From Leucogyrophana mollusca (Eukaryota > Basidiomycota > Agaricomycetes > Boletales): a DNA stretch of 64,000 nt. Under the pieces are notes generated by a model, which saw nothing but the letters and a program-made list of their open reading frames with translations, ran no database searches and was not told the origin of the DNA. How positions within the stretch are numbered: position 1 is the stretch's first letter; every line of letters starts with the position of its first letter. Where the stretch lies: assembly GCA_021014945.1 (NCBI GenBank), contig MU266328.1:310001-374000 (forward strand), given 5' to 3'. Position numbers and translations under genes: made by a program. Shown piece by piece: positions 10,413 through 23,071 of the stretch.

Positions 10413-13400
10413 TTAGATATCCATGATGAACGCCGGAAAATTAGCAACAAAAGATGGCGATGAGTTCAATCGCTGTAGGATGATAGAGCTGGTGCTGGAT
10501 GGACTGCCCTTCTGGGCACGTAGGTTGGTTGCCAGTCTCCTTGCCACAGCTGCGCTCGGTTGACCCAGCACGTATCTATGTTCGTCGCACACCGTTTGCA
10601 GTGCCCACTCGACATGAAACGCAGCGGTAAGGGATGACGAGACGATCGCAACCATCAACTCGGTGTTCATGGTCTTCTCTGTAGGCTGTTGTTGTTCGAT
10701 GGTAGTGATCAGGAGCGGGAGGACGTTATGCATGAAGATGGGGAGAAGAGGTGGTCCCGATGCACGTGGGATCGCGAGGACGGAGGTTGCGATGCGGCGG
10801 CAGGTTTCTACCTCCCCGAGGCTTGCAGCAACACTCAGTTCGGACCAAAAGAGGTGGAGGAACTTGATGGGTGGTGTTATAGCGAGGCAGCGGCTCACAT
10901 CGATATGGGGAGCTTTTCGTGCGCGAGCTAGGGCAAGGGCCTCGTGTATTTCCTGTCGTGGTAGATCCAACCATGCAGTTTGGGCGGTTGGCCGGGGTTC
11001 ATCGCCTGTGGCTGGGGGCTCTGAGTATATCGGCAAGGGAGTGAGTGTTTTAAATGGAATACATTTTATATGTTCCATACCGTTATGATTGAATCCCATC
11101 GTTCGCAGCGCCATTTTGCGCAGGGCTCCGAGGTCGTATTGAAGGCTCGGGGATACAACCTGGCTCCTTTTGGTGGAAATGAGCTTTAAAATGTTCTGAC
11201 TGCAGAGTAACAGCACAGGACGTGGACACGACGGCGACATGAGCAGTGTTTGCATAACCTCGATGTGATGAGGTGCATTCAGCCTGTTACAGAATGTCAG
11301 CAGCTGTGTCAAGGAGGGCAATAGTCAATATTACTGACGCCCTCTGTTGAAGCTCCACCAGAAGACCTTTCACGACGCCCACGAGCGTCCAGTTGAGGAG
11401 TGGCCCCAAGAAATATGAGATGCCATTGTGTACCGTTTCGTTGTCTATCCTCCCTTCTGCGCGAGCAACGACAGCTTGCGAGAACAGTGTGGCAGATATC
11501 TGTAAGAGGGTTTTCGGCTTCGTAGAGCTAGATCAATGGATGTGTGTAAGTGACTGCGGAAGATAAATTGTACCACGACTGGGTCACCGTAAGATTGTAT
11601 CATCGATGCCTTCACTGTTACTATCAAAAATGGCTTTAAACCAAGCGTTAAACGCGGTGACATTTTCGCCAGAAAGCTCGTCGAGACGATAAATTGTTGC
11701 CGTTGAGCGTAGATAATCAGTCGGGAGGACTTTATCTCCCCTCTTGAGTGCCGAAGCAGAAATCTGCAGGGAAAATATTTAGTGCACTGACTAGTCTCCG
11801 ACTGAAAGAAGGCATGCCTGGAATCGGCCAAGCACAAGTTGCACGAAGAGAACGATGTCTCCCAAATGACTGACAGCGGTTTGAGGATCACCTATGACGC
11901 GTTGAGCCACTGCTGGCGACCAACATTGGCCACGTACCAACCGTCTCGCAATCGTATTCTGATAGAAACTCCAGCGCATCGAAAACTAGATCAGTTACCT
12001 TGATGTGCAAGGACACAATATCCAGCGCTATATCGTGAGAGTAGAGTATTTTTGTGAGATGGCTGAGGACCTCGACGTCCAGCGTCTTGGTATGCGCAGT
12101 GAAACGCTACAGATCGTAATCTGAGCCAGCGGACGACTGAGCCGGAATACCAGAACCTGACCTTTTGGATGACTTCGGCAAAAGTGGAATGGCTTCCAAC
12201 ATCATGGCATATTCGATCGAGCAAGGCCCGTGCGTCTTCGCCGGCTGCCTCCGTCAGTCGGGAGTCAAGATAACCCTGCGCAAAATCACATCAGAATGTA
12301 AGGAGTGTCAACACGGAGCGCTCCAGCGCAGGAAAGCACCTCTAAACTGGTTCCCTGTTCCAGTGCCTCCGTCTGTAGTCTTGCCGAGTTGTCATTGGCT
12401 ATCATAGGGTCGATGCTTGCTGCGAAAGCAAGATCCACGAGACCAACCGCAAGCAGCTGGTGCAGAAGTTCCCGAAAAAAGGAGCGGCTGGCCGAGGGAT
12501 TCTCTGAATAGGTGACCAAAGATTAGGAGAAGTGGACATACACCCCGGAATTCTCCTGACCGGGTTGTGTGCCTTCACTCTGTGCCGCGATATGATCGCA
12601 CTGCGCTAGCAAGTCAGAACGTTGTAGGAGGGATGAGACTGCGGTGTGCAGCGCAGGACGCTACACAAGGTATGAGTCTTGGATGTGTATATGGTTGTGC
12701 AGCACACACCCAGTCCGCCTCTGTATGGCCGTGTACTTGAGCGGTTTTTTCAAACATCAAGAGAATCCGAGGCAACTACGGAATCATCGTTGACATCAGT
12801 GGAGAGTGAAAAGGAACCGGAACACGTTGATCTTACACGACCAATTACAAATGACTTCCACATGAAATAAGAATCTCCTTGGGTGCCCTTGGGAGAGCTT
12901 TGCGCGACACATGACAGTGCGGCGACAAGTAATTGTGTGTAGAAAACATTCGGGGCCCATGACGTCCATCTCAACGTCCCCACAAGTAGCGCTACAACTT
13001 CTTGGCCACTGCCCGAGCCATAATCGCCTGCTCGACAAGATATCTTCCGACTGGTCAGATTCATATGCCAGACATTGCAGGGAGGGACTTACGAAGCCTT
13101 GGAGAAGCAGGCCGCAAGTGACGGTGTCAGACTCTGGATTAGATCCCAGAATATCACCTTTGCCAAGAGTCATCTGCATAGTGTGTATCATCTGTGCTTC
13201 CCTTGCTGCCTTCGCGTCATCTCCGATAAGGAGGCTCAAGGACAAAGCAAATGTTTCGAGAACTTGCCTAACATCTTGTGAAAGACGTAGTGTATGAAGC
13301 AAGTCGTTGGCATCCCCGAAGTATACCATCGCTTGTGCAGTAGAGATTTGGGACATGTCCGTCACACAAGAGAGCAAGAGTATGACGAGCTCTGAGGCGG

Positions 13401-14005
13401 AGGAAGCGAGCTTATGAAAATGAGATGGAGGCATCGAGTGGGCGACTCTCAGCAATGCGAGAGCGTCTTGCACAGTACCGAGTACAACAACCTGAGACTC
13501 TGCAACGGGGACGACAGACCCGACGGGGGGCATTCCAGAAGAATAGTGCGCATCGAGAGCTATGCGGCAGAGCATATCAAGAGTAGTAGCGTTGTGCAGC
13601 TCTAGCGAACGCGCGGCCCGTAGTAAAGCTGCCACAAATGTTGCGACAGAGAGGACTCCATCGCCAAGGGCGTATGTTAGATAGCCTTGAAGGATAGGGT
13701 CCGCTGGGTAAGTGCGAAATAAATCAATGACAGAGTCTGCTCGGCGTACTGTCAACTGACTCGGACACGGAGATGTTGATCTTTGGAAGAACATACTGCT
13801 AAGTGCATCTCCAGAATCTTGCAGCCCATGCGCGAGATGGATGTTGTTCTTTTCGATGAACAGCTTGCAAAGTCCAAGCCACTAAGGAAACGTAGAGATG
13901 GGATAGCCTGTCAGGAACGGTATATGTTGAAGACAGTGAGTCTCGCACTTGTTTTGCAGAGATCTCGCTCTGGAAACAGTTGCGGGTCACATCGGCCAAA
14001 GACAT
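10413..14005 (-). CDS. MED5: Probable Mediator complex subunit 5 (Med5/Nut1)
   Basis: A long helical protein of roughly 1000 residues in about 12 exons. The N-terminus reads MSLADVTRNCFQSEISAKQ, spliced to WLGLCKLFIEKNNIHLA. Then come a segment with VIDLFRTYPADPILQGYLTY and an exon with GISYFLGPLLNWTLVGVVKG joined to LNAPHHIEVMQTLL. These resemble the fungal Med5 family of the Mediator tail module, which links activators to RNA polymerase II. No catalytic motif is present. Family assignment rests on remembered sequence style, chiefly the N-terminal FQSxISAKxWLxLCKL and the LLxWTLxGVV segment. The alternative is another HEAT-like scaffold. The stop at 10413 follows SFVANFPAFIMDI. Exon edges between 11300 and 12800 are uncertain. 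Confidence 0.62.
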
Positions 14006-14339
14006 GCGTCTAATTCCACTTGTTAGGATACAACAGCCCTTTGATAACGTCGAAAGTGAGTTGGCAGACTGGAGTGAGTTCTACTGTGGCATCGATGTCT
14101 ATCAGAGTGTTTGTCAAAGGAACTACTGACGCGGTGTGGATATATAAGTAAATGGTATGGGCAGCGCTACTCGGCAGTGATCGTAGCTGCAATGCATATT
14201 ATATTGCCCCATAGATGTGCTACAAATGCCATGCAGTAACAAGTCTAAATGCTGAGCGCTGAGCGTCAGAATCCCGATAGGTATCTTGCTTATCCAACGG
14301 GAGTATCAAATGAGAAATTTGCATTCCAATGTGAACTCT
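14006..14339. other. Intergenic between two minus-strand genes
   Basis: The region holds the promoter of the Med5-like gene and the 3' flank of the golgin. Nothing else is recognised. Confidence 0.45.
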
Positions 14340-17300
14340 TCATACTTTTGCAATCAGCCGACGTGTTTCCTGAGGGGTAAAACGCAGTATAATAGACAAG
14401 ACTCGCACGAGATTTGGCTGAAAGGTTCATTGAGTAAACACTATTCATAAAATCGCTATGACTCACCCTCATTTCTTTGTGCTCCAGAAACTGCAGAATA
14501 ACATTTCTGAGATACTCCAGGTTGATTTCTTCATCACCTTTTGAAGGTGCGGGAGAGCTAGGGCCAGGAGATGCACCACGCGAAGGGGGATCAGAAGATA
14601 TCGACGTGCGAGAATCCGTGTTTTCGTGTCGTGCCATCCAGTAGCCTACCCCCGGATTACGCTGCCGCTCAAGAAGTGCAGCTGATGACTGTACTTTACG
14701 CAGTTCATCACGGAGGGTCTGCCACCGTTACTGTCAGAACATAATACCGAGAAAAAAGTCTACTAACCAACCTTGTTGTGAGATCGAAGTTGCATTTCGC
14801 GACCTTTGCTCTCTTCAAGTTGCTTTGACACGGTGTCGACCTGAGTTTTCACGTCCGAAACGCGGCGAGCGGCTGAGGACTATGGGTCGGACTTTAAGCA
14901 CTGTATTGCAGGTATAGCACCCGAAACATACCTCGGCATCCTTCATCTGTTCCAGCTGTGCTTGCATTTCGGTGTTTCTCCTTTGATAAGTTTGGCCCTC
15001 GGCTTTCAATCGTGAAATCTCTGCCTTGAGGGCATTCACCGCACCCTCCCCCTCTTCACGGGTCTTAGCAGAAGACTGGAGGACACGCTTAAGCTCGTCC
15101 GTTTCCCTTGCCTTGTCAAGCAGCTTCCGGCTCCAATCTGCTTCACTCTCGGTGCGGCCCTTTTCGACGACAGCCAAGTCTCGCCTGAGCTCGGCCAGTT
15201 TTGCCTCATACTTGGCTTCCGTTTCCAAAAGTAGCTGGGGTAAGCCTTCCGTCGATGCCGCGGGGCCCTGGGACCGCATATCCTGCTCACGTCGGAGATC
15301 AGAGATCTCGTCTGTCAAGACGGCGACGCGATCTTGTGCCTCCCGCAATTGAAATTGAAGCTCGGTAGTTTGGCTCTGGAGGGATTCAGAGTGGTACTGA
15401 GATGACTCCAGCTCAGCCTGGCGTATTTGGAGCTGTTCGAAGTAGGTCTTGTTCTCCTTCGATAAGTTGTTCACTGAGTTCTCGAGGGTGGATATGTGCG
15501 AGTTCTTGGAAGAGAGCTCGGAGGAGTGCGAACTCTGTACGGCCTTATAAGACGGAGGACAAGATAGCCAAGAAATCCACTGACTTTGAGGGTCGCGATT
15601 TCAAGCTCTAATTGACCTCTCAACGCAAATAGTTCCTTCTCTGCTCGATCCTTCACGACAGCCAGTTCTTTGTCGAATTGGGCTCTCAACCCAACTATTG
15701 CTTTCTCCCGTTCTGTGTTAGCGGCGTCGATCTCGATCTGGAGCCTCGACCTTTCTGCTTTCTCCTTCTCTCTCTCCTGTTTCTCTTTCTCCTTCATCTC
15801 TGTCAGCTCTCTCGAAGCATCATCCCTGTCCTTCTCCGCTTTGACTAACTTCTGCCTCACAGTCTTTAGTAGGCTGATGGCTTTCACCCGCTTTTCTTCC
15901 TCTTCTTTCGCCGACTCTTTGACTTTGGTCATCTCACCATGAAGCCGGTCGATTTCCGCGTTACGCTTGGTCATTTCTTCCTCGGAGTGCGAAGTCGAGG
16001 ACTGTGACGCCGCAAGGAGTGCCTCCGCCTCGTCAAGTTGTTTTCGCAACTTCTCGATCTGGGCCGACTGAGAAGACGACTCCAAACGGTGCGTATCTCT
16101 GAGTTCTTCGATCCGCTCTTCTTGGCCTAGTAAAACTTAGCTACCAACGACGACGACCCGCACTATACACTCACGCGTGAGTTTGCCGCTAAGGCGTTGT
16201 AACTCGTCTTGAGTGAGCTGAGGGTAAGGGTAAGCATCGAAGCAGGTGATGAGAAGTGCGAACTTTACGCACCTCAGTCTTCATATTCATGTTTGACAAG
16301 TAATCCCGAAGAGCGTCAACGTCTTTTGTGTCCTCAAGAGGTGTCAGTTCGCGAAAGATACTGTCCGCGACCAACCTCTCAGCCTGCAGCCTTTTGAAGG
16401 ATATAGACACGTCTGAAATCTAGTCAGGATTCAGCAGCGGACGAACATTGCATGGGCCCCACCTGTAAAGCGCTGTTCGACCAGCTTAAGGCGCTGCTGC
16501 ATACTCTCTAGGTCATTATCACCATTGGCTGCCTCTATAGCAGGCCCAGATTCAACAAGTATGCTATCTTGCGCTACGGGTGAGTGCTCGGTGTGTGGAG
16601 ATATAGGTGGCTCCGCCGGATGAGGATCACCCGTTGCTGGGGGGGTGGCACTTTCGACTTCGGCATTTGAGGTAGACTGGTCGTTTACCTCGCCACCCGC
16701 CGCCGACCCTTCAGTCGTATTATCTTTTTCAAGAGGGTCGCCTGTGGTATTAGTGCTCTCCTCGGGAGAGGACTCGGTCGTAATGGAATCGACAGGCGCT
16801 TCCGTCACCGTAGACGACGGAAGTGACGCGTTCGTGTCATCGGAGGAAGACTCTGCACCTGGGGCAAGATCTACCGGAAGTTCTGGTACCTCTTTCGATA
16901 TCTCCTCTACAGCGACCGCGAATGATGGAACGACGGGGGTTCTTGGAGGAGACGCGATGGGTGGTGAGTTGGGCGGCGACGATGCCACAATAGCTGGTGA
17001 AAGGGTGGGAGACTCGGGCAGCGGTGTAGAGGTCGGGGACAATGGGTGCTGGGCAACAGGTACAGGAACAGGTGAGGCCCGAGAAGACATGTTTGGTGTG
17101 GAACCCCCCGATGCTTCACCAACGGTGAATGATGCGCGGAGCCTCTCCTCTAGTGTAGTCTTGCGCAGTCCTGCCTCAGGAAGGCTGCCACTCTTGGGCA
17201 ACGAGGATGGGTTTGGACTCCCTGAGCGTGGTCCTGGGCTGCCTGTGCGCTGGGGTCCAGGACTTCCTGAACGCTGCGGACTCGGAGCAGGACTCCCCGA

Positions 17301-17504
17301 GCGCTGTGTGGCCAGCGACTTGCGTAGGTTTATCAGTGCGGAGTCAGCCAGCTGACTGGAAGACTGCGGGCTTGTTTGCCTTTGAGTATGGACATCTGGG
17401 GAGCGGGTTCGATAGTCTTGAAGACCGTCACCTGTGAACTCCTGCGATCGGCGAGGCTGAGGTTGCGCAAAACTTTCTACAGCTTGACGAAATTGCGAAA
17501 ACAT
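14340..17504 (-). CDS. IMH1: GRIP-domain golgin (Imh1/golgin-245-like)
   Basis: A trans-Golgi tethering coiled coil recruited by Arl1-GTP through its C-terminal GRIP domain. The start MFSQFRQAVESFAQPQ is an amphipathic opening found in fungal golgins. About 300 residues of Ser/Pro-rich disorder follow, with a GSPxPQRSGSPGPQRT repeat-like block. Long heptad coiled coils then run through 16400-14800. The last exon pair gives the GRIP domain: EEINLEYLRNVILQFLEHKE spliced to MRPNLVRVLSIILRFTPQET and RRLIAKV. The Tyr in LEYLRN is the residue that contacts Arl1 in the family. The intron at about 14415-14463 must be removed to see the domain. Length is roughly 900 residues. The stop is at 14340-14342. 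Confidence 0.85.
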
Positions 17505-17714
17505 AGTGAAACGAAAAGGAAGGAAGACGCAGAGGGTATGTGCTGTATTGTTGCGGAATCTGACACAGCTGTATATATTACATTGAGAGCAGCCGCTTTG
17601 GCAACCTGCAGTATCCCACGTGCACACTGCAAAACCACCACTGAAGCTCAAAGGGTTACTATTACTAGACAATCTGTGCAACGGTATTCCGAGGTATGCG
17701 AGATGATGTATAAA

Positions 17715-18846
17715 TCATGATGCGACCGCCGCAGCGGGGAGCTCGACTTCCTTCCCCTTGCCATTGGGCAGCACAGGAGGAGTAAATGCCCCAGGCCTAG
17801 TGGGGATGGGATCTGGTGCGGAAGGTGTAGCCGGCGCCGAACCTGCCAATTGCCATGCTGGTATTGATGGTCTACCGGCCAAAGAAGGAGCGGGTGTGGA
17901 GGGAGAGCTTGATAATGGTCCTGAATTACGGCTGAGCAGCAGTGCCTTCAGCGACTTCAGCTCCTGCTGAAGCTCTGCAAGAGATTGCTTCTGCGTCTCT
18001 TTGTTCTTCTCGATCATCTAAGAAACTAAGTGTGACTATAAGTCAACGCAGGGTGAAAGTGTGTCCCACCTTGGGAAGCATTTCACGGATGTTGGCAACT
18101 TCTTCCCGGATTTCACGCATCTCATCTCTGGCCTTGACCTCCCCTTCACGCATCTCAGCTACCACACTCTCAACATCCGCGGTAGTTTTATCCACCCTTT
18201 CTTTTTGCTCTTCTACGGCGGCGCGGACCGCAGCGGTTTCAGCCTGTATCTCCTTCAGCAATGCCTCAGCGGCGTCGAATTGCGCAGTCAAAGCATCACG
18301 GTCCTGCTCGTACGCAGTAGCTGTAGGTGGTCGTAGATGGGGCAGAAGAAATTTCTAACGTCGATCATCAGTGCGCGACGTGGGGAGCATAGTCTGAACT
18401 ACCTTGAAGAGTGAGGCAGCCCCATAAGCAACAGTTCCAGAGATTACAGCGGTGATCTTGTTAACGTGTTAGTACCGCATAACCTTGACGAGAAGAAGAC
18501 GTACAAAGTAATCCCGCCAGTCCCACTGTAGAGGGGGAGGCATTCCAGGATATGGAGAAGGGCCATACGCTTGGGAATAAGGCGCTTGGTACGAAGCCAG
18601 TGGGCGCTGCACGGACTGAGAAGCCGAAGTAGCATTCGATGCTTGTTTCAAAGCATCCTCAATCTCTGGTCCGGTAAGACCTTTGGCCTCTAGAAATTGT
18701 ATCCGCTGTGCTAGCGGTGCCTGCTGAGTCTGTGGGTATGGTCTGAGCACATAAATGGGGCCTTGACTGTCTGCCCAGCTTACTGAAAAATCGGATAGAA
18801 AGGAAACTGCGTTTCTTACGAGTTCCTGTCGCTCCGGAGTAGACAT
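17715..18846 (-). CDS. PEX14: Peroxisomal membrane protein PEX14 (peroxin-14)
   Basis: Docking factor of the peroxisomal matrix-protein import pore, binding the PEX5 and PEX7 receptors. The start is MSTPERQELVRNAVSFLSD; a short intron then joins to QQAPLAQRIQFLEAKGLT and GPEIEDALKQAS, the conserved PEX14 N-terminal helical domain. A Tyr/Pro/Gly-rich linker and one hydrophobic segment follow (KITAVISGTVAYGAASLFK). Next is a coiled coil (about residues 150-250) and a Pro/Ser-rich tail ending KGKEVELPAAAVAS. An in-frame ATG-like extension upstream (MLHNYLRNLLV) is less likely than the chosen start. The gene is divergent from mitochondrial EF-Tu, with 193 bases between start codons. Confidence 0.9.
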
Positions 18847-19039
18847 TACAAGCAAGTTGCGAAGATAGTTATGCAACAAACTATCACAAGGCTATTACAA
18901 GTCTACCATAAGTAATTCCAAGTCCCTTGTGCACGCTCGGCTTTACACAGGGTCTTTACCGCCACTGATTCATTCTCCGACAGCCCAATTTTCTGTAGAG
19001 GACTCTGGGAGTTGGCTTGGATTTTCTTGCAACTCGACC
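18847..19039. promoter_or_regulatory. Bidirectional promoter, PEX14 (-) / mitochondrial EF-Tu (+)
   Basis: Only 193 bases separate the two divergent start codons, so both promoters and 5' leaders must fit here. No clear TATA box is seen. Confidence 0.4.
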
Positions 19040-21101
19040 ATGTTTCGGTTGGCAGCCCAGAGAGCCGTAGCGAACAAAATTGCAAGCTCGTCGAGAGGTA
19101 CATCTCCCTCCCAAGGGCCTATTCTTGCTACTGACCACCCCCTTCCACCATAAGCTGTAAAATCATCCACTCTATTCGCCCGCTGCCGGACTTCGACATG
19201 GAAACCGTCTGCACCTGCTTCTCTGCCTTCAGTTGCCAGCTGGGGTGGGCCATGATTTCTTATTCCTAAAGACTATATCTGAATGTTGATTAGCAGGCTC
19301 TCGACGGAGCTATGCTGACGTAGCGGGCAAATTCTCGCGTGCTAAGCCCCACATGAACATTGGCACTATTGGTGAAGGAGGCTTTCAGGCTTTCTCTGAA
19401 CTTTTACTGACGCGGTGTATCAGGCCATGTTGACCACGGAAAAACTACCCTGACTGCCGCTATCACCAAAGTCCTGTCTGGCCATGGCGCAGCCAAATTC
19501 ACGGACTACTCGCAAATTGACAAGGCACCGGAAGAGAAAGCTCGTGGTATAACAATAAACTCGGCCCATGTCGAGTACGAAACCGATAACCGCCACTACG
19601 GTCACATTGATTGTCCAGGACACGCTGATTGTTGGGTTTTTCCTAGCGTGCTGGAGTCGCTCGAATTCACCTCATTGCAGACATCAAGAACATGATCACG
19701 GGAGCTGCCCAGATGGATGGAGCCATCATCGTTGTGTCGGCTACCGACGGTCAAATGCCTCAGACTCGCGAACATCTTCTATTAGCACGGCAAGTTGGTA
19801 TCAAGAAACTGGTGGTCTTCATTAACAAGGTGGACATGATCTCCGACCCGGAAATGCTCGAACTTGTGGATATGGAAATGCGTGACCTTCTCTCGACGTA
19901 CAACTTCGACGGCGAGAACACTCCCATCATTATGGGTTCGGCTCTTGCCGCTTTGGAGGGTCGTGACAATGAAATTGGCGCCCAGAAGATCGAAAGCTTG
20001 GTTAAGGCCTGTGATGAATGGCTCGATGTTCCTCCCCGTCAGTCAAATTTTATATCATTCCTTTCTCGCTTACTAAATACCCTCGCACAGGTGACCTCGA
20101 GAAGCCCTTCCTCATGCCCGTTGAAGGTAAGCCTGACCTGCTGTCACTGACCACATGAGTTTTACACCTGTTCTCTAGATGTCTTCTCGATCTCCGGCCG
20201 TGGAACTGTGGCAACTGGTCGCGTATGTATTCATGTCACTTCCCGTGCTCGTGAGATACTCATTCATGCGATATAGGTTGAGCGTGGTGTTGCCAACAAG
20301 GGCGATGATGTTGAAATCGTTGGCCTCGGTGCTACTTTCAAGACCACACTGACCGGTATTGGTGAGTCTTTGCCCCGCTATACAGAAATTCCAAGGGATT
20401 CTCACAGTCAAACAGAAATGTTCCACAAGGAACTCGACCGAGTAGGTTTTCGTTGTTAGTCTTTTGGGCTACTTGTTCATCACCTGTTAGGGCGAAGCTG
20501 GAGACAATATGGGCTGCTTGCTCCGTGGAGTAAAGCGTGAACAAGTCCGCCGCGGACAGGTCATCATCGCTCCCGGTTCGATGAAATCAGTGAAGAAGTT
20601 CCAGGCTCAAATCTACGTCCTTACCAAGGACGAGGGTAAGTAAACGCCCCTCACTAAAGAATCAATGTACTCACTGTCATGTAGGTGGTCGGTACACTCC
20701 ATTCATGAGCAACTATCGTCCCCAGCTTTTCTTGCGCACGGCGGATATTACTGTTTCTTTGACCTTCCCCGAGGGTACGCCCGACGCGGAGGAGCGGATG
20801 GTGCGTATTCTCGTATATCCCTGGAGGATGTGTCTCACTCCTGGCATTAGGTCATGCCTGGTGACAATGTTGAGATGATTTGTGACCTTGTCCACGATGT
20901 TGCAGCTGAGGCTGGCTCTCGGTATGTTCAGCGGTTCGTTCTAAGGGACTTCCACTTAAATGTACCCACAGTTTCACTCTTCGTGAAGGTGGTAAGACGA
21001 GTAAGTGATCCTATCGTTTTCCGAAGGAACAATTCTGACGACCCAATCTGCCTTATCTAGTTGGCACTGGTATTGTTACCAAGATCCTCGAGGTTGCATG
21101 A
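19040..21101 (+). CDS. TUF1: Mitochondrial translation elongation factor Tu
   Basis: GTPase that delivers aminoacyl-tRNA to mitochondrial ribosomes. The first exon ([19 protein letters not shown]) is an amphipathic Arg-rich import signal. After an intron the mature protein begins [19 protein letters not shown] (P-loop G1). G2 is RGITI, G3 DCPGH, G4 NKVD and G5 SALA, so all GTPase motifs are intact. Domains 2 and 3 follow, with [27 protein letters not shown] and [16 protein letters not shown], ending [12 protein letters not shown]. Ten or more short introns are present, one of them splitting the G1 loop (GTIG then HVDHGKTT). Whether a small extra exon lies between 19100 and 19290 is unresolved; that region encodes only the transit peptide. 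Confidence 0.93.
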
Positions 21102-21423
21102 GGAGCACTCTAGATTATTATATAATTTTCCGCTATATAATCTTGCTTGTACACCTGCATTGTTCGTTGCATCCCCTCTCAGCATGGAAAAGTAGGGATT
21201 CACTCTACAATTCATACATCTCACATCCTTTCGTTTACCCTCCCCGTAATAAGACGAAGTTTGCATTGTGCTTGTTATTTGCGCAAGCGGGTCGGCCTTC
21301 CGTCGACTAATTTTCTTGGAGGGAGTCCAAAACGTACAAACCTTGACAGCACTGGTCTTTTACACCGCTCAATCTCACACTCCTCGCTATCATACTTCTC
21401 TTCACGAACTAGGTCACTAATTA
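21102..21423. promoter_or_regulatory. Intergenic, EF-Tu 3' flank and GcvH promoter
   Basis: A 322-base gap between tandem plus genes. Frames are open in places but encode nothing recognisable. Confidence 0.4.
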
Positions 21424-22185
21424 TGTTCTCTGCTCTCAGACAAGCCACTCGCGCGAGATCTTCCTTGCCTCTCAGAGCAACGAGAGTAGGCCCCGCAGCA
21501 GCCCTTCGTCTGCCCGTTTATCGGACCCTTGTCAGTAAGTCGTGGGTCTCCTCGGAAGTCGTGCACCGACCGAGAATTTTGTCCTCCAGCAAAGAAATAC
21601 ACGGAAGAGCACGAGACCGTCTCGTTTGACGATGAGTCTGGCCTTGGCACTGTGTCTATAACAGACCATGCCCAAGAGTCGCTCGGAGACGTCGTTTTCG
21701 TAGAACTGCCAAGCATCGGGACCCAGGTCGCGCAAGGAGGTTAGTTTTGAAGACTTTTTGTCGGGTGATGATATAAAGCAGGTTTGTTTTCGCTTGCAGA
21801 CCAGATTGGAGCGGTGGAGAGTGTGAAGGCCGCCTCCGATATCGTTGCGTACAGTTTATATACCTTTGCCGGGCGTTTTCGTTGATCAGTCTGCTCAACA
21901 GTTTGCACCAGTCTCTGGGACGGTGATAGAAATTAATGAGAGGTTGAACAGTGAACCCGGCCTACTCAACAGGTCTCCTGAGGATGAAGGTGAGTTATTC
22001 TGGGGTCCATCATAAAGCATGGGTTGACGGAACAATGTAGGGTGGCTATGCAAAATTAAGCTGTCTACCCCCGACGAGGTGTGTATCCCGGATTCGACCT
22101 AGCCTACTAACCTGATACATGGGATTATCCACAGATGGGTAGCCTGTTGGATTTGGAGGCGTACAAGAAGAGTTACGAAGCATAG
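21424..22185 (+). CDS. GCV3: Glycine cleavage system H protein, mitochondrial
   Basis: The H protein carries the methylamine group between P, T and L proteins of the glycine decarboxylase complex in the mitochondrial matrix, on a lipoyl-lysine. The start [20 protein letters not shown] is an Arg-rich transit peptide. The mature part reads [33 protein letters not shown], then [11 protein letters not shown] with the lipoylated Lys in ESVKAAS, and [14 protein letters not shown]. The last exon is [16 protein letters not shown]. Five or six introns interrupt it. The usual family length (about 150-170 residues) is kept. It sits downstream of another mitochondrial gene but has its own promoter space. 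Confidence 0.93.
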
Positions 22186-22412
22186 CTTCGTGCGCGAGGT
22201 TATGTTAGGCAGTGGTACCGAGACGCCAGGCTTCAACGCCTTGCGCCCTGTGTTTTACATTGATTATAGCTATTAAGAGCTTACTGGCTTGAGCGTAGGG
22301 GTGAAATACAAAATAGAGGCCGGTGGGTGTCGAGGGCACCGATGTGTTCTGACGCCAGTTGAAAGTCTAACTTGACAGAGTGATGAAGTAGTGACAAAGA
22401 AATAATGCACAT

Positions 22413-22865
22413 CTACGCGGAGGTTGGCTCATATTTATACTTCTCGCCCCGGGCTTCCATCCTCTCTTTGGCTTCCTTTAAAGCCCACGTTTGTATGCTG
22501 AAAGGTCAGAGTTGAACGTTCAGGAAATGAACTGGAAACCGCACGACGGACCTTGTGTCGGGCTTATAGTACAGCAGCACCGCAGCCATCGCCATAGACC
22601 CAAACATCCCCACATACCAGATGTTCTCCCATTCCTCCTTCACTCGCTTTTGGCCTGGTGGGAGAGGCTTAAGGCGAGGCGATACATACCAAGTCAGTCT
22701 TGAAACAGCTGAGCAGAGTAAGGATGCGCAAGTGCTGACCTTTTCACCGAATAACCACCCGCTGGGCTCGTTGTACTGTGGTGCACCATGGGAGGCAAAT
22801 CGTCTACCCTGGGTGCGACAAGGTACAATCACCTTGAGCGCACGCAGCGAAGTTGTGGGTGGCAT
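22413..22865 (-). CDS. NDUFB11: NADH:ubiquinone oxidoreductase ESSS subunit (NDUFB11-like)
   Basis: Single-pass accessory subunit of the membrane arm of mitochondrial complex I. The start MPPTTSLRALKVIVPCRTQG is an import signal. After RRFASHGAPQYNEPSGWLFG the protein is spliced to PLPPGQKRVKEEWENIWYVG. A short membrane segment follows (MFGSMAMAAVLLYYKPDT), then an exon ending MEARGEKYKYEPTSA. The NEPxGWLFGEK and KPDTSIQTWALKEAKERM signatures are those of the fungal ESSS subunit. Length is about 108 residues, normal for the family. It is convergent with GcvH. Confidence 0.87.
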
Positions 22866-23071
22866 GAATAGTAGTCTGGTTGGATGTTGCGGGGAGTCAC
22901 GGATATATGGAACAGAGTACTTGGTAAATAAGCATAAATATTCCACCAAAGCTAATTATCATGGATAACTCATTGCATGACGCACCATGCGTACAAGTAC
23001 AATATAAGAGCCGCGAAGGAGGCAGCCCAAGTAAACGCAGTAAACTCGACTCCAGCTTCGAATGACAACAA

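Noticed and set aside
16645..17355. 236-codon plus-strand frame
   Set aside because: Mirror image of the Ser/Pro-rich N-terminal region of the golgin; no motif of its own.
18929..19170. Several short minus frames upstream of PEX14
   Set aside because: They overlap the EF-Tu transit-peptide exon and contain no conserved sequence.
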